From Clostridiales bacterium (GTDB lineage Bacteria; Bacillota; Clostridia; Christensenellales; Aristaeellaceae): a stretch of 64,000 nt of DNA. Numbering within the stretch: position 1 is the first letter of the stretch; the number at the start of each line of letters is the position of its first letter. Positions 20,647-28,837 of the stretch are shown one piece after another. The DNA lies in NCBI GenBank assembly GCA_015056015.1, contig SVHD01000003.1:50423-114422 (forward strand), given 5' to 3'. Made by a program: the position numbers and the translations under genes. Below the pieces are notes generated by a model. The model saw nothing but the letters and a program-made list of their open reading frames with translations, was not told the DNA's origin and did not search any database.

Positions 20647-22260
20647 TTACTCAGCCAGCAGCTTCTGCAGGGCCTTGCGCACGGCATGTTCGCCCTGGAG
20701 CATTTCGTTGAGGTAAGAAGTGATGATGGGGGCCAGGCCCAGCTTCACCAGATCGATGCCGAAGATATCTTCCCGTTCCAGCACTTCGGTGAGCTCTTCT
20801 TCCTTGACGGTGGCGCCAATCTTGAGGAAGGAAAGCTTGGATTGCATTTCATCCAGCATGGGATCGGCGCTGGGGGTGAAATCTTCCAGCTCATCATTGA
20901 TGGCCATCAGATAGCGCAGCCAGGAGGCCAGCACGAAGGGAATGCAGCGCAGATCCTTGGGATTCAGCTTTTCGCTGGCGTCATAGGCCTTGAGGGTTTC
21001 GCCAAAGCGGATGGAAAGCTTTTGCGAGGTATCGGTGGCGATGCGCTGGGGCGTATCGGGCATGAAAGGATTGGGGAAGCGCTTTTCCAATACTTCCTGA
21101 GCAAAATCCGCAGGGGAGAGGAAGCCGGGATCCACCACCACGGGCATGGCTTCCTGATAAGCGATGCGATGCACCAGCTTATTCAGATCTTCATCCTGCA
21201 TTTCTTCACTGATTTTGGTATGGGAAAGCAGGCAGCCCAGCACGGCCAGCGCAGTATGCAGGGGATTCAGGCAGGTGCAGACCTTCATCTTTTCGGCCTT
21301 ATCCACGGTTTCCCGATCCACAAAATAGATGCCCGCCTTTTCCAGGGGAGGACGGCCGGCGGGGAAGCAATCTTCCACGACCAGATATTCCGTTTCTTCG
21401 GCATTTACATAAGCGGCGGTATAGGTGCCCTTGCGGGTAACGAAGGGGGAGGCATATTCAAAGCCGATTTCCTTGAGCATGGCCGCCACATTTTCATCGG
21501 GACGGGGGGTGATCTTATCAATCATGCTGATGGGGAAGGCCACCCGCTTGGGATCCAGCAGATACTGGATGAATTCCTTGCTCACATAGCCGCCTTCGCG
21601 CCAGCCTTCGGCAAAATACAGCACCGCGGCCCGCAGCTTATCGCCGTTGTGGCTGCAATTATCCATGCTCACCAGAGCGATGGGGGCGCCGCCCTGCTGG
21701 AAGCGGGCGTAGAGGCCGGCGGTCAGCTTGCCGATGGTGGTCTTGGCAAACTGGGGAGGCGCATCGATATCCCGTTCAATGAAGGAAAGGGAATTGCCGG
21801 CGGGATCCATGATGGCATAGCCCTTTTCGGTAATGGTCATGGAAACCATCTGCAGGGATTTCTTCGTCAGAATTTCCTGGAGCCGGGCGTCGTCTTCGGG
21901 GCATTCGCCGTCGCAGCGCAGGGCCTCGACTACGGAAGCGATCACTTTATTCTCCACCGAGCCATCGGATTTGAGCACGCTAAGGATGGAAAGGGAATCA
22001 TAGGGGGTATAGGCCCGCTCGATAATATCCCCGTCAAAGCATTCGGCCACCACAAGGCCGGTATCGTATTCGCCCTTGTCGAGCATCTGCTGCAGCACGG
22101 CGGCAGGGAAGGCACGGAAAATATTGCCGGCCCCCAGATGCAGCCAGGTGGGCTGACGATGGGTCTGCTCCCGAACGGCAGCAAGATTAAATTCAGGCAG
22201 CGCAATGCCGGCCTTTTCCCAAACCTTGATATCCTTCAGGGATTCCAAATCCAGACGCAT
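20647..22260 (-). CDS. Mannitol dehydrogenase-family oxidoreductase
   Basis: Long-chain NAD(P)-dependent polyol dehydrogenase family, which includes mannitol dehydrogenase, fructuronate reductase (UxuB) and tagaturonate reductase. Visible: N-terminal Rossmann region with LHLGAGNIFRAF (about 40-52), SMDNCSHNGDKL, and the C-terminal catalytic region with the family Lys/Asn/His motif as KVCTCLNPLHTALAVLG. 537 residues, within family range. The CTCLNPLHT variant is common in Bacillota members, whose substrates are mostly unproven, so I give no symbol. Monocistronic, with its own promoter and terminator. Confidence 0.85.
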   Translation of the reverse strand: MRLDLESLKDIKVWEKAGIALPEFNLAAVREQTHRQPTWLHLGAGNIFRAFPAAVLQQMLDKGEYDTGLVVAECFDGDIIERAYTPYDSLSILSVLKSDGSVENKVIASVVEALRCDGECPEDDARLQEILTKKSLQMVSMTITEKGYAIMDPAGNSLSFIERDIDAPPQFAKTTIGKLTAGLYARFQQGGAPIALVSMDNCSHNGDKLRAAVLYFAEGWREGGYVSKEFIQYLLDPKRVAFPISMIDKITPRPDENVAAMLKEIGFEYASPFVTRKGTYTAAYVNAEETEYLVVEDCFPAGRPPLEKAGIYFVDRETVDKAEKMKVCTCLNPLHTALAVLGCLLSHTKISEEMQDEDLNKLVHRIAYQEAMPVVVDPGFLSPADFAQEVLEKRFPNPFMPDTPQRIATDTSQKLSIRFGETLKAYDASEKLNPKDLRCIPFVLASWLRYLMAINDELEDFTPSADPMLDEMQSKLSFLKIGATVKEEELTEVLEREDIFGIDLVKLGLAPIITSYLNEMLQGEHAVRKALQKLLAE

Positions 22261-22301
22261 GGGAATTCCTCCTCCATTTTTCAGATCACTATTTGACTTT
22301 T

Positions 22302-22330
22302 ATTATATAACAATTTATAGAACAAAACAA
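22302..22330 (-). promoter_or_regulatory. Promoter of the mannitol dehydrogenase-family gene
   Basis: On the minus strand TTGTTT and TATAAT with a 17-base spacer, about 40 bases upstream of the ATG. The surrounding 22262-22440 stretch is AT-rich and otherwise empty. Confidence 0.65.
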
Positions 22331-22445
22331 GTGATTATTCCCCATTTTCGGGAAAACAGCCGGACAAAAAAACAGCAAATCCATGATTTACCAGGTGGAT
22401 TTTCAGAAATAGACGATGCTTTTTCAACTTCTTGGAATTCAATGC

Positions 22446-22474
22446 TTGCATCCCGGGCCAAAATACATTATACT
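22446..22474 (+). promoter_or_regulatory. Promoter of the asp23-yloV operon
   Basis: TTGCAT and TATACT with a 17-base spacer. A short hairpin (CCTGCG with CGCAGG) follows in the 5' leader before the AAGGAGGTC ribosome binding site. Confidence 0.7.
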
Positions 22475-22530
22475 ATAAAGTGACCTGCGAATACCCGCAG
22501 GCCAGGACCGGCTAAGGAGGTCGTTATAAA

Positions 22531-22881
22531 ATGGAATGCAAGATCAAAAATGACATTGGCACGATCTATATTTCGGAAGATGTGATGCTCAAAGTGGTGG
22601 GCTATGCCGCCCTGGAATGCTACGGCATTGTGGCCATGTCCTCCAAGCGGGCGAAGGATGGCCTGGTGGAATGGCTGGGCCGTGAAAACCTGAGCCGCGG
22701 CGTGCAGGTTCGCATGGTGGATGAGCAGCTGGATGTGGATCTGTTCATCGTTGTGGAATACGGAATTTCTGTAGCCGAGGTCTGCAAGACGATTGTGGAG
22801 CAGGTTCGCTACAAGCTGGAAAGCATGACGGGGGTCAAGGTGCGCTCCGTCAATATTTCGGTGGAGGGGATCCGCGTGTAA
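22531..22881 (+). CDS. Asp23/Gls24 family protein (YloU-like)
   Basis: Small cytosolic protein of 116 residues with the Asp23 fold: ISEDVMLKVVGYAALECYGIVAM near the N-terminus and the VEYGISVAEVCKTIVEQVRYKLESMTG helix region at the C-terminus. In Bacillota this gene stands next to the DAK2-domain gene, as here (19 bases to the next ATG, 34 to the TTG start). The family is linked to envelope homeostasis and alkaline or wall stress; the exact role is unknown. AAGGAGGTC ribosome binding site. Confidence 0.9.
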   Translation: MECKIKNDIGTIYISEDVMLKVVGYAALECYGIVAMSSKRAKDGLVEWLGRENLSRGVQVRMVDEQLDVDLFIVVEYGISVAEVCKTIVEQVRYKLESMTGVKVRSVNISVEGIRV

Positions 22882-22915
22882 GGCGCGGATTGCCACAGGA
22901 ATGGAGGAAGGACCC

Positions 22916-24562
22916 TTGATTCAAGCGAAAACGATTGATGGGCTGATGCTGCGTGAAATGTTCATGGCCGGCGCCGCCCTGCTGGAAAAGAACCGCGAAG
23001 CGGTGGATGCCCTGAATGTCTTCCCCGTACCGGATGGGGATACCGGCACCAATATGTCTCTCACCATGGCCAGCGCCACCCGGGAAGTGAACGCCCGGGA
23101 ATGCGCCCGTGCCGATGAAGTGGCCGAAGCCATGGCCAAGGGCGCGCTGCGCGGCGCCCGCGGCAATTCCGGCGTTATTACCAGCCAGCTCTACCGCGGC
23201 TTTGCCCGCGCCCTGGAAGGCCTGGAAAAAATCACGCCTGCCGATTTCGCCCGTGCCCTCAAATCCGGTGCGGATACCGCCTACAAGGCCGTTATGAAGC
23301 CCAAGGAAGGCACCATCCTGACCGTGGCCCGCGTGATTGCGGAAGATGCCATCAAGCAGGCTCAGGCCGCCCCTGAGGATTATGACGCCCTGTTCAATGT
23401 GATTCTTACCACCGGCGAAAGCATCTTAAAGCGCACCACCGAAATGCTGCCCGTGCTCAAGCAGGCGGGCGTGGTGGATGCCGGCGGCCGCGGATTGCTT
23501 TTGCTCTATCAGGGCTATGCCGCCGTGCTGCGGGGCGAAACCATTGAATCCCTGCCCACCGATATGGAAGGCAGCGCCGAAGTGGAATTTGAAGACGATC
23601 ATGATTCCATGGAGGAAATCGTCTTTGCCTATTGCACCGAATTCCTGATCCAGAATCTGAAGGAAGAAGCCAAGGAAGAGGATATCGATACCTTCCGCCG
23701 CCGTCTGAACCGCATCGGCGATTGCGTGCTGGTGGTGGGCGATCTGGCCCTGGTGAAGGTGCATGTGCATACCAATGATCCCGGCAAGGCCCTGCAATAC
23801 GGCCTGGAGCTGGGCGAACTGGTGAATCTGAAGATCGAAAATATGGTGGAGCAGCGGCGTGAAAACCTGCGTAAAAAGGCTGAAAAGGCCAAGAGCGAGC
23901 CGCCCAAGCCCTACGGCATGGTGAGCGTTTCTCTGGGCGAAGGCTTCTCCAGCATCCTCAAGGATCTGCAGGTGGACGCCGTGGTGGAAGGCGGCCAGAC
24001 CATGAACCCCTCCATCGAGGATCTGTCCAACGCCATCGAATCCGTCAATGCCGAAACCATCTTCGTTTTCCCCAATAACGGCAATATCATCCTGGCGGCC
24101 CAGCAGGCGGCCCAGCTTTCCAAGAAGCGGGTGGAAGTGCTGCCCACCAAGAATGTGGCCATGGGCATCGCCGCGGCAGTGGCCTTCCAGCCCGAAGATT
24201 CTGTAGAAGAAAATCTGCAGCGGATGGATGAAGCCGCCCAGCGGGTACGCACCGGCACCATCACCTACGCCGTGCGGGACAGCGATTTTGAAAACATGCA
24301 TATCACCGAAGGCGATATCATCGGCCTGCATAACGGCCAGGTATCCTTCAAGGCGGATAATGTGCATGATGTGGCCATCTCCCTGGTCAATGCCATCGTC
24401 ACCGATGATGACGGGCTGATCACCGTTTATTACGGCGCCGATACCAAGGAAGAGGACGCCCAGGCCCTGGCGGAAGAAATTGAAGAATTGTATCCCGATT
24501 GCGATGTGGAAGTGCATTCCGGCGGCCAGCCCCTGTATTACTACCTGATTTCGGTGGAATAA
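22916..24562 (+). CDS. DAK2-domain kinase, YloV/FakA-like
   Basis: Dihydroxyacetone-kinase-like protein. The N-terminal DakL/DAK2 domain has the nucleotide-Mg motif VFPVPDGDTGTNM near residues 35-47 and GARGNSGVI. A middle domain and a C-terminal DegV/FakA-like domain follow. In other Bacillota FakA phosphorylates fatty acids bound by FakB/DegV proteins; no fakB is in this window. The TTG at 22916 is preferred because GGAGGAAGG lies just upstream. The ATG at 22901 has no proper ribosome binding site and overlaps that Shine-Dalgarno itself. 548 residues, usual length. Probably cotranscribed with the Asp23 gene. Confidence 0.9.
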   Translation: MIQAKTIDGLMLREMFMAGAALLEKNREAVDALNVFPVPDGDTGTNMSLTMASATREVNARECARADEVAEAMAKGALRGARGNSGVITSQLYRGFARALEGLEKITPADFARALKSGADTAYKAVMKPKEGTILTVARVIAEDAIKQAQAAPEDYDALFNVILTTGESILKRTTEMLPVLKQAGVVDAGGRGLLLLYQGYAAVLRGETIESLPTDMEGSAEVEFEDDHDSMEEIVFAYCTEFLIQNLKEEAKEEDIDTFRRRLNRIGDCVLVVGDLALVKVHVHTNDPGKALQYGLELGELVNLKIENMVEQRRENLRKKAEKAKSEPPKPYGMVSVSLGEGFSSILKDLQVDAVVEGGQTMNPSIEDLSNAIESVNAETIFVFPNNGNIILAAQQAAQLSKKRVEVLPTKNVAMGIAAAVAFQPEDSVEENLQRMDEAAQRVRTGTITYAVRDSDFENMHITEGDIIGLHNGQVSFKADNVHDVAISLVNAIVTDDDGLITVYYGADTKEEDAQALAEEIEELYPDCDVEVHSGGQPLYYYLISVE

Positions 24563-24602
24563 TTTCCAAATTGCAAATACAGCCAAAATACCGTGGAAAC
24601 CC

Positions 24603-24630
24603 TTGACAAAATCCCAAAAAAGGATAAAAT
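24603..24630 (+). promoter_or_regulatory. Promoter of the leucine T-box operon
   Basis: TTGACA (24603-24608) and TAAAAT (24625-24630) with a 16-base spacer, directly upstream of the T-box leader and after the yloV stop at 24562. Confidence 0.75.
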
Positions 24631-24639
24631 TTACCCATA

Positions 24640-24910
24640 CTTGCTTTGACGGAGTTAAGCTTTCCAAGGCGCATGGCAGAGAGTTGGCGGCTGGTGCGAG
24701 CCAATCATGCGGTGGAACGGCTGTCTCACTCCTGAGCAGAGTGCCTGAACGGATGCAGATTCAGTAAGGCGCTCCGGCACGCCCCGTTATCATGGCGCAG
24801 GGCTTTATCAAGAGCCTGGAGAGGCCGCAAATGCGGCAATTAGGGTGGTACCGCGGTAAAGAAAATGCTTTATCGTCCCTGAAGCGTAAATACGCTTTGG
24901 GGACTTTTTT
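24640..24910 (+). ncRNA. T-box leader, predicted leucine specificity
   Basis: tRNA-sensing leader. The T-box sequence AGGGTGGTACCGCG is at 24842-24855. Stem I shows GCAGAGAG at its 5' side, and the specifier context reads CTC-ACTCCTGAGCAG, giving CTC (Leu) at 24725-24727. The terminator is GTCCCTGAAGCG / CGCTTTGGGGAC at 24875-24904, followed by TTTTTT; the T-box pairing would form the competing antiterminator. Low charged tRNA-Leu should therefore switch on the LeuA-like / acyl-CoA synthetase / aminotransferase operon. The T-box class is certain from the core motif; the codon is read from position and context without a folding run. Confidence 0.92.
24875..24910 (+). terminator. T-box attenuator terminator
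   Basis: Twelve-pair stem (24875-24886 with 24893-24904, two G-U pairs), six-base loop, then TTTTTT. It ends 24 bases before the ATG of the first operon gene. Confidence 0.85.
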
Positions 24911-24934
24911 ATTGAAAGAGGAGGACATGGATTT

Positions 24935-26335
24935 ATGCGACAGATTGGCATTTCGGATCAGACGCTGTTTACGCCCGCTGCCCGGGCGGCCGGTTTCAGA
25001 CAGAAGCTGGAGGCAGCCAGAAAGCTGGATCACCTGGGAATGGAAGCTGTGGAAACGCCCCGCCTTTCCGGCGATGAAGCCGATATGCTTCTGATGCGCA
25101 GCCTTTGCGGCGTGGTCAAGCGCAGCGTGCTTTCCTGCCATGCGGGTTTTACCGTGGAAAGCGTGCTCAATGCCTGGGAAGCGGTCAAAAATGCCGCCAA
25201 GCCCCGTCTGGTTATTTCCGTGCCCGTTTCCAGCGCCCAGATGGAATATGTATGCCATTTGAAGCCCCCCAAGGTTATAGAGCTGATCGAAAAGCTGACG
25301 GCGGAAGCCAAGGGTCTTTGCACCGACGTGGAATTTGCCTGTGAGGATATGACCCGCGCGGAAGCCGATTTCGCCATGAATGCGGTGAAGGCCGCCGTTA
25401 GCGCCGGCGCCAACCGGATTACCATCTGCGATTCTGCCGGCCTTTCCATGCCGGATGAACTGGCGGCGCTGGTGAAAAATGTGAAGGCCGAAATCGGCGA
25501 AAATGTGGTTGTGTGCGTGCGCTGCGGCAATGAATTGAATCTGGCGGCGGCCTGCGCAGTGGCGGCCCTTTCTGCCGGCGCAGATGAAATCAAGACCGCT
25601 TACGGCGATCCCGATGGTCTGGATGCAGCGGCTGTGGGCTGTATTCTGCGTTCCCGCGGCGTGGATCTGCAATTGGAAAGCCATCTGGATATTACCAGAA
25701 TCAATCGTACCGCCGGGGAAATCGACGCCCTGTTTACGGCGTTTTCCGGCAAGGCCACGCCCTTTGACGGCCATGTATTTTCCGATGCCGCCGAAATGAT
25801 GCTGCCCGCCAAGGCCGGCGAAGCGGCGGTATCCGATGCGGTCAAGGCGCTGGGCTATGAGCTGGATGAAGAAGATATGATGCATGTAAAGGAAGCCCTG
25901 GAAAGAGAGGGCAAGGGCCGCGCCATGAAACGGGCAGAATTGGAAGCTATTATTCTTTCCGTGGCCCAGCAGGTGCCCCCCACCTACCGGCTCAAGAGCT
26001 ATCTGATCAATTGCGGCAATGCCATTGCCCCCACCGCCCATATCGTATTGGAAAAGAATGGCGAAATGCTCACCGGTCTTTGCGCCGGCGACGGCCCCAT
26101 CGATGCTGCCTTCCTGGCCATTGAACAGATCGTCGGTCAGCATTACGAACTGGATGATTTCCAGATCGCCTCCGTTACTCAGAACCGGGAAGCCATGGGC
26201 GACGCCCTGGTTCGCCTGCGCCGCAGCGGCAAGATTTATGCCGGAAAGGGGATTTCCACCGATATTATCGGCGCTGCGATCCGGGCCTATATCAATGCCC
26301 TCAATAAAATCGCCTATGAGGAGAAAATGGTATGA
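24935..26335 (+). CDS. LeuA-like protein lacking catalytic residues
   Basis: Homologue of 2-isopropylmalate synthase (466 residues): HMGL-like barrel (1-285), linker, and a well-kept LeuA dimer/regulatory domain (about 350-460, with GDGPIDAAFLAIEQI and GISTDIIGAAIRAY). The catalytic parts are gone. Where LeuA has DTTLRDGEQ this has DQTLFTPAA; the metal-binding HxH of VHxHxDLG is replaced by VRCGNELN; GxGERAGN has become GDPDGLDA. The scaffold motifs CDSAGLSMPDE and DVEFACED remain. Condensation of acetyl-CoA is therefore unlikely. A regulatory, leucine-binding or altered aldolase-type role is inferred. T-box controlled; overlaps the next gene (ATGA). AGGAGG is ten bases upstream of the start. 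Confidence 0.85.
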   Translation: MRQIGISDQTLFTPAARAAGFRQKLEAARKLDHLGMEAVETPRLSGDEADMLLMRSLCGVVKRSVLSCHAGFTVESVLNAWEAVKNAAKPRLVISVPVSSAQMEYVCHLKPPKVIELIEKLTAEAKGLCTDVEFACEDMTRAEADFAMNAVKAAVSAGANRITICDSAGLSMPDELAALVKNVKAEIGENVVVCVRCGNELNLAAACAVAALSAGADEIKTAYGDPDGLDAAAVGCILRSRGVDLQLESHLDITRINRTAGEIDALFTAFSGKATPFDGHVFSDAAEMMLPAKAGEAAVSDAVKALGYELDEEDMMHVKEALEREGKGRAMKRAELEAIILSVAQQVPPTYRLKSYLINCGNAIAPTAHIVLEKNGEMLTGLCAGDGPIDAAFLAIEQIVGQHYELDDFQIASVTQNREAMGDALVRLRRSGKIYAGKGISTDIIGAAIRAYINALNKIAYEEKMV

Positions 26336-28809
26336 AGCTGAGCTTTTCCACGGGCGGCTGGCCCTTTTCCCTGGATGAATGGATGAATCAGGCCAAAGAA
26401 ATGCATTATGATGGCCTGGAAATCGCCGCTTCCAGCCTGCCGGATTTTGCAGAAACGGGCGCGCCCTTTTCTCCGGCAAAAATGAGCGAAACCGTACGCC
26501 AATTGAATGAAGAGGCCCTTTCCGTTTCCTGCGTGACGGCGGATAACGAATGGACGGCGGATGAAGCAGCCTATCTGATCCGTTTGGCCCATGATCTGCG
26601 CGCGCCCTTTGTGGCGCTGCCCATGGCGGAAGATGAGGAAGCGGCGGAGCGGACCATTGAGCCCCTTTTGCAGATGGCGGAAAAGGCAGGGGTTGCCCTG
26701 CTGATTCCCAGCAGCGGCCTGTATCAGGATACGGGCAAGCTGAAGAATCTGCTGGATTATTTTGCTTCCGATTTCCTGGGCGCCCTGTGGGATGTGCCCC
26801 AGGCGGCGGCCGCCGGAAAAACGGCGGAGGAAATTGTTACCGATCTTGGCGCATATATCCGCCATGTGCATCTTTGCGATGGCGTAATCCGGGATGGCCA
26901 GGTCCAGAAGAAATTGCTGGGCGAGGGCGAACTGGCGCTGAATGAAGTATTCTCCGCCCTGCGCTCCATCAGCTTTGACGGCTTCTTCTCCTTCTACTGG
27001 AAGCCCGGCGAGGGCGCGCTGGGGGATAGCGATGTGGTTTTTTCCCATTATGCGGCGGTGGCCCGCTCCATCGGCAAGGATCCCCGCCGTCCCCGGCATC
27101 ATCTGTATACCAATAACCGGGGCACGGGAAAATACGTATGGAAAAAGGAAGAATTGATCGATTATACCTTCTCCAAGCTGCTGGATAAGATGGTGGAGGA
27201 ATTCCCCGATCAGTATGCCTTCCGCTATACCACCCTGGATTACACCCGCACCTATCAGCAATTCCGGGATGACGTGGATGAATGCGCCCGGGCCCTGATG
27301 GCCATGGGCGTGCGCAAGGGCGCCCATGTGGCCGTATGGGCCACCAATGTGCCCCAGTGGTATATTGCCTTCTGGGCAACCACCAAAATCGGCGCGGTGC
27401 TGGTTACCGTAAATACCGCCTATAAGATTCATGAAGCGGAATATCTGCTCCGCCAGAGCGATACGCATACCCTGGTGCTGGTGGAGGGCTGGCGCGACGC
27501 CGATTATGCCGGCATCATTCAGGAACTTTGCCCGGAATTGGCTACGGCCACGCCCGGCGAACCTTTGCATATGAAGCGGCTGCCCTTCCTGCGCAATATC
27601 ATCACCGTGGGCTTTTCCATGAAAGGCTGCCTGACCTGGGAAGAAGCCATGACCCGGGCGAAAAAGACCCCCCGGGAGGCGCTGCTCCGCCGGGCGGAGA
27701 GCGTGCAGCCCAGCGACGTATGCAATATGCAGTATACCTCCGGCACCACGGGCTTCCCCAAGGGCGTTATGCTTACCCACCATAATATCGTCAATAACGG
27801 CAAATGCATCGGCGACCGGATGGATCTTTCCACCGCCGACCGGATGATGATTCAGGTGCCCATGTTCCATTGCTTCGGCATGGTGCTGGCCATGACGGCC
27901 TCCATGACCCATGGGGCCAGCCTTTTCCCGCTGCCCTATTTTTCGCCCAAGCCGGCCCTCGCCTGCATCCATCAGGAAAAGATTACGGCTTTCCACGGGG
28001 TGCCCACCATGTTTATCGCCCTGCTTGAGCATCCTGATTTTGAAAAGACTGATTTTTCCCATATGCGTACCGGTATCATGGCGGGTTCTCCCTGCCCCAT
28101 TTCGGTGATGCAGGATGTGGTCAACAAGATGCATATGAGCGAAATTACCATCGTTTACGGCCAGACCGAAGCTAGTCCGGGCTGCACCATGTCCTCCACC
28201 AATGATCCCCTGGAGGTGCGCGTGGGCACGGTGGGAAGGGCTCTGCCGGGCATTGAATGCAAGATCGTCAATCCCGAAACCGGCGAAGATCTGCCCGATA
28301 ATGTGACGGGCGAATTTGTGGCCAGGGGCTATAATATCATGAAGGGCTATTATAAAATGCCCCGGGCGACCCAGAGCGCCATCGATAAGGATGGCTGGCT
28401 GCATACCGGCGATCTGGCCTGCCGCACCCCGGAAGGCAATTACCGCATTACCGGGCGTTTGAAGGATATGATTATCCGCGGCGGCGAAAATATCTATCCC
28501 AAGGAAATTGAAGAATTCATCTATACCCATCCCAAGGTTTCCGATGTGCAGGTCATCGGCGTGCCGGATGAGCAGTACGGCGAAGAAATTATGGCTGTGG
28601 TTATCCTCAAAGAAGGACAAACCATGACCGAGGACGAATTAAAAGCTTTTGTCCGGGATCATATGGCCCGCCATAAGACCCCCCGCTATGTGGAATTTGT
28701 GGATGCATTCCCCACCAATGCAGCGGGCAAGATTCTCAAATACAAGATGCGCGAACATGCGGTGGAAAAGCTGAAGCTGCAAAAGGCCAACAGCATCGTT
28801 ACCGCGTAA
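26332..28809 (+). CDS. TIM-barrel / acyl-CoA synthetase fusion
   Basis: Bifunctional-looking protein of 825 residues. Residues 1-250 resemble a xylose-isomerase-like TIM barrel (FSTGGWPFSLDEWM, RHVHLCDG). The usual metal-ligand positions look replaced: LLIPSSG for the first Glu strand, WDVPQ for WDxxH, FFSFYWK for the last Glu strand. From about 268 on it is an ANL-family acyl-CoA synthetase: A3 YTSGTTGFPKG at 468, A5 YGQTEASPG, A7-A8 HTGDLACRTPEG...GRLKDMIIRGGENIYP, and the catalytic Lys in NAAGKILK near 799. This half appears intact and should make an acyl-CoA from an unknown carboxylate. Translationally coupled to the LeuA-like gene, followed by the aminotransferase after 28 bases. Substrate unknown. 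Confidence 0.85.
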   Translation: MKLSFSTGGWPFSLDEWMNQAKEMHYDGLEIAASSLPDFAETGAPFSPAKMSETVRQLNEEALSVSCVTADNEWTADEAAYLIRLAHDLRAPFVALPMAEDEEAAERTIEPLLQMAEKAGVALLIPSSGLYQDTGKLKNLLDYFASDFLGALWDVPQAAAAGKTAEEIVTDLGAYIRHVHLCDGVIRDGQVQKKLLGEGELALNEVFSALRSISFDGFFSFYWKPGEGALGDSDVVFSHYAAVARSIGKDPRRPRHHLYTNNRGTGKYVWKKEELIDYTFSKLLDKMVEEFPDQYAFRYTTLDYTRTYQQFRDDVDECARALMAMGVRKGAHVAVWATNVPQWYIAFWATTKIGAVLVTVNTAYKIHEAEYLLRQSDTHTLVLVEGWRDADYAGIIQELCPELATATPGEPLHMKRLPFLRNIITVGFSMKGCLTWEEAMTRAKKTPREALLRRAESVQPSDVCNMQYTSGTTGFPKGVMLTHHNIVNNGKCIGDRMDLSTADRMMIQVPMFHCFGMVLAMTASMTHGASLFPLPYFSPKPALACIHQEKITAFHGVPTMFIALLEHPDFEKTDFSHMRTGIMAGSPCPISVMQDVVNKMHMSEITIVYGQTEASPGCTMSSTNDPLEVRVGTVGRALPGIECKIVNPETGEDLPDNVTGEFVARGYNIMKGYYKMPRATQSAIDKDGWLHTGDLACRTPEGNYRITGRLKDMIIRGGENIYPKEIEEFIYTHPKVSDVQVIGVPDEQYGEEIMAVVILKEGQTMTEDELKAFVRDHMARHKTPRYVEFVDAFPTNAAGKILKYKMREHAVEKLKLQKANSIVTA

Positions 28810-28837
28810 GTGAAAACACCGAGAGGAGATTATTAGC

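Noticed and set aside
23426..24667. 413-residue open frame antisense to the yloV-like gene
   Set aside because: Shadow frame that also runs through the promoter of the T-box operon.
24927..24937. ATG at 24927 as start of the first T-box operon gene
   Set aside because: It is out of frame with the LeuA-like gene; ATG 24935 keeps the family N-terminus and has AGGAGG at usable distance.
26314..28620. 768-residue open frame antisense to the TIM-barrel/acyl-CoA synthetase gene
   Set aside because: Rich in Gly, His, Ile and Gln as expected from reverse reading of GCC/GGC-biased codons; the plus-strand gene has clear ANL motifs.
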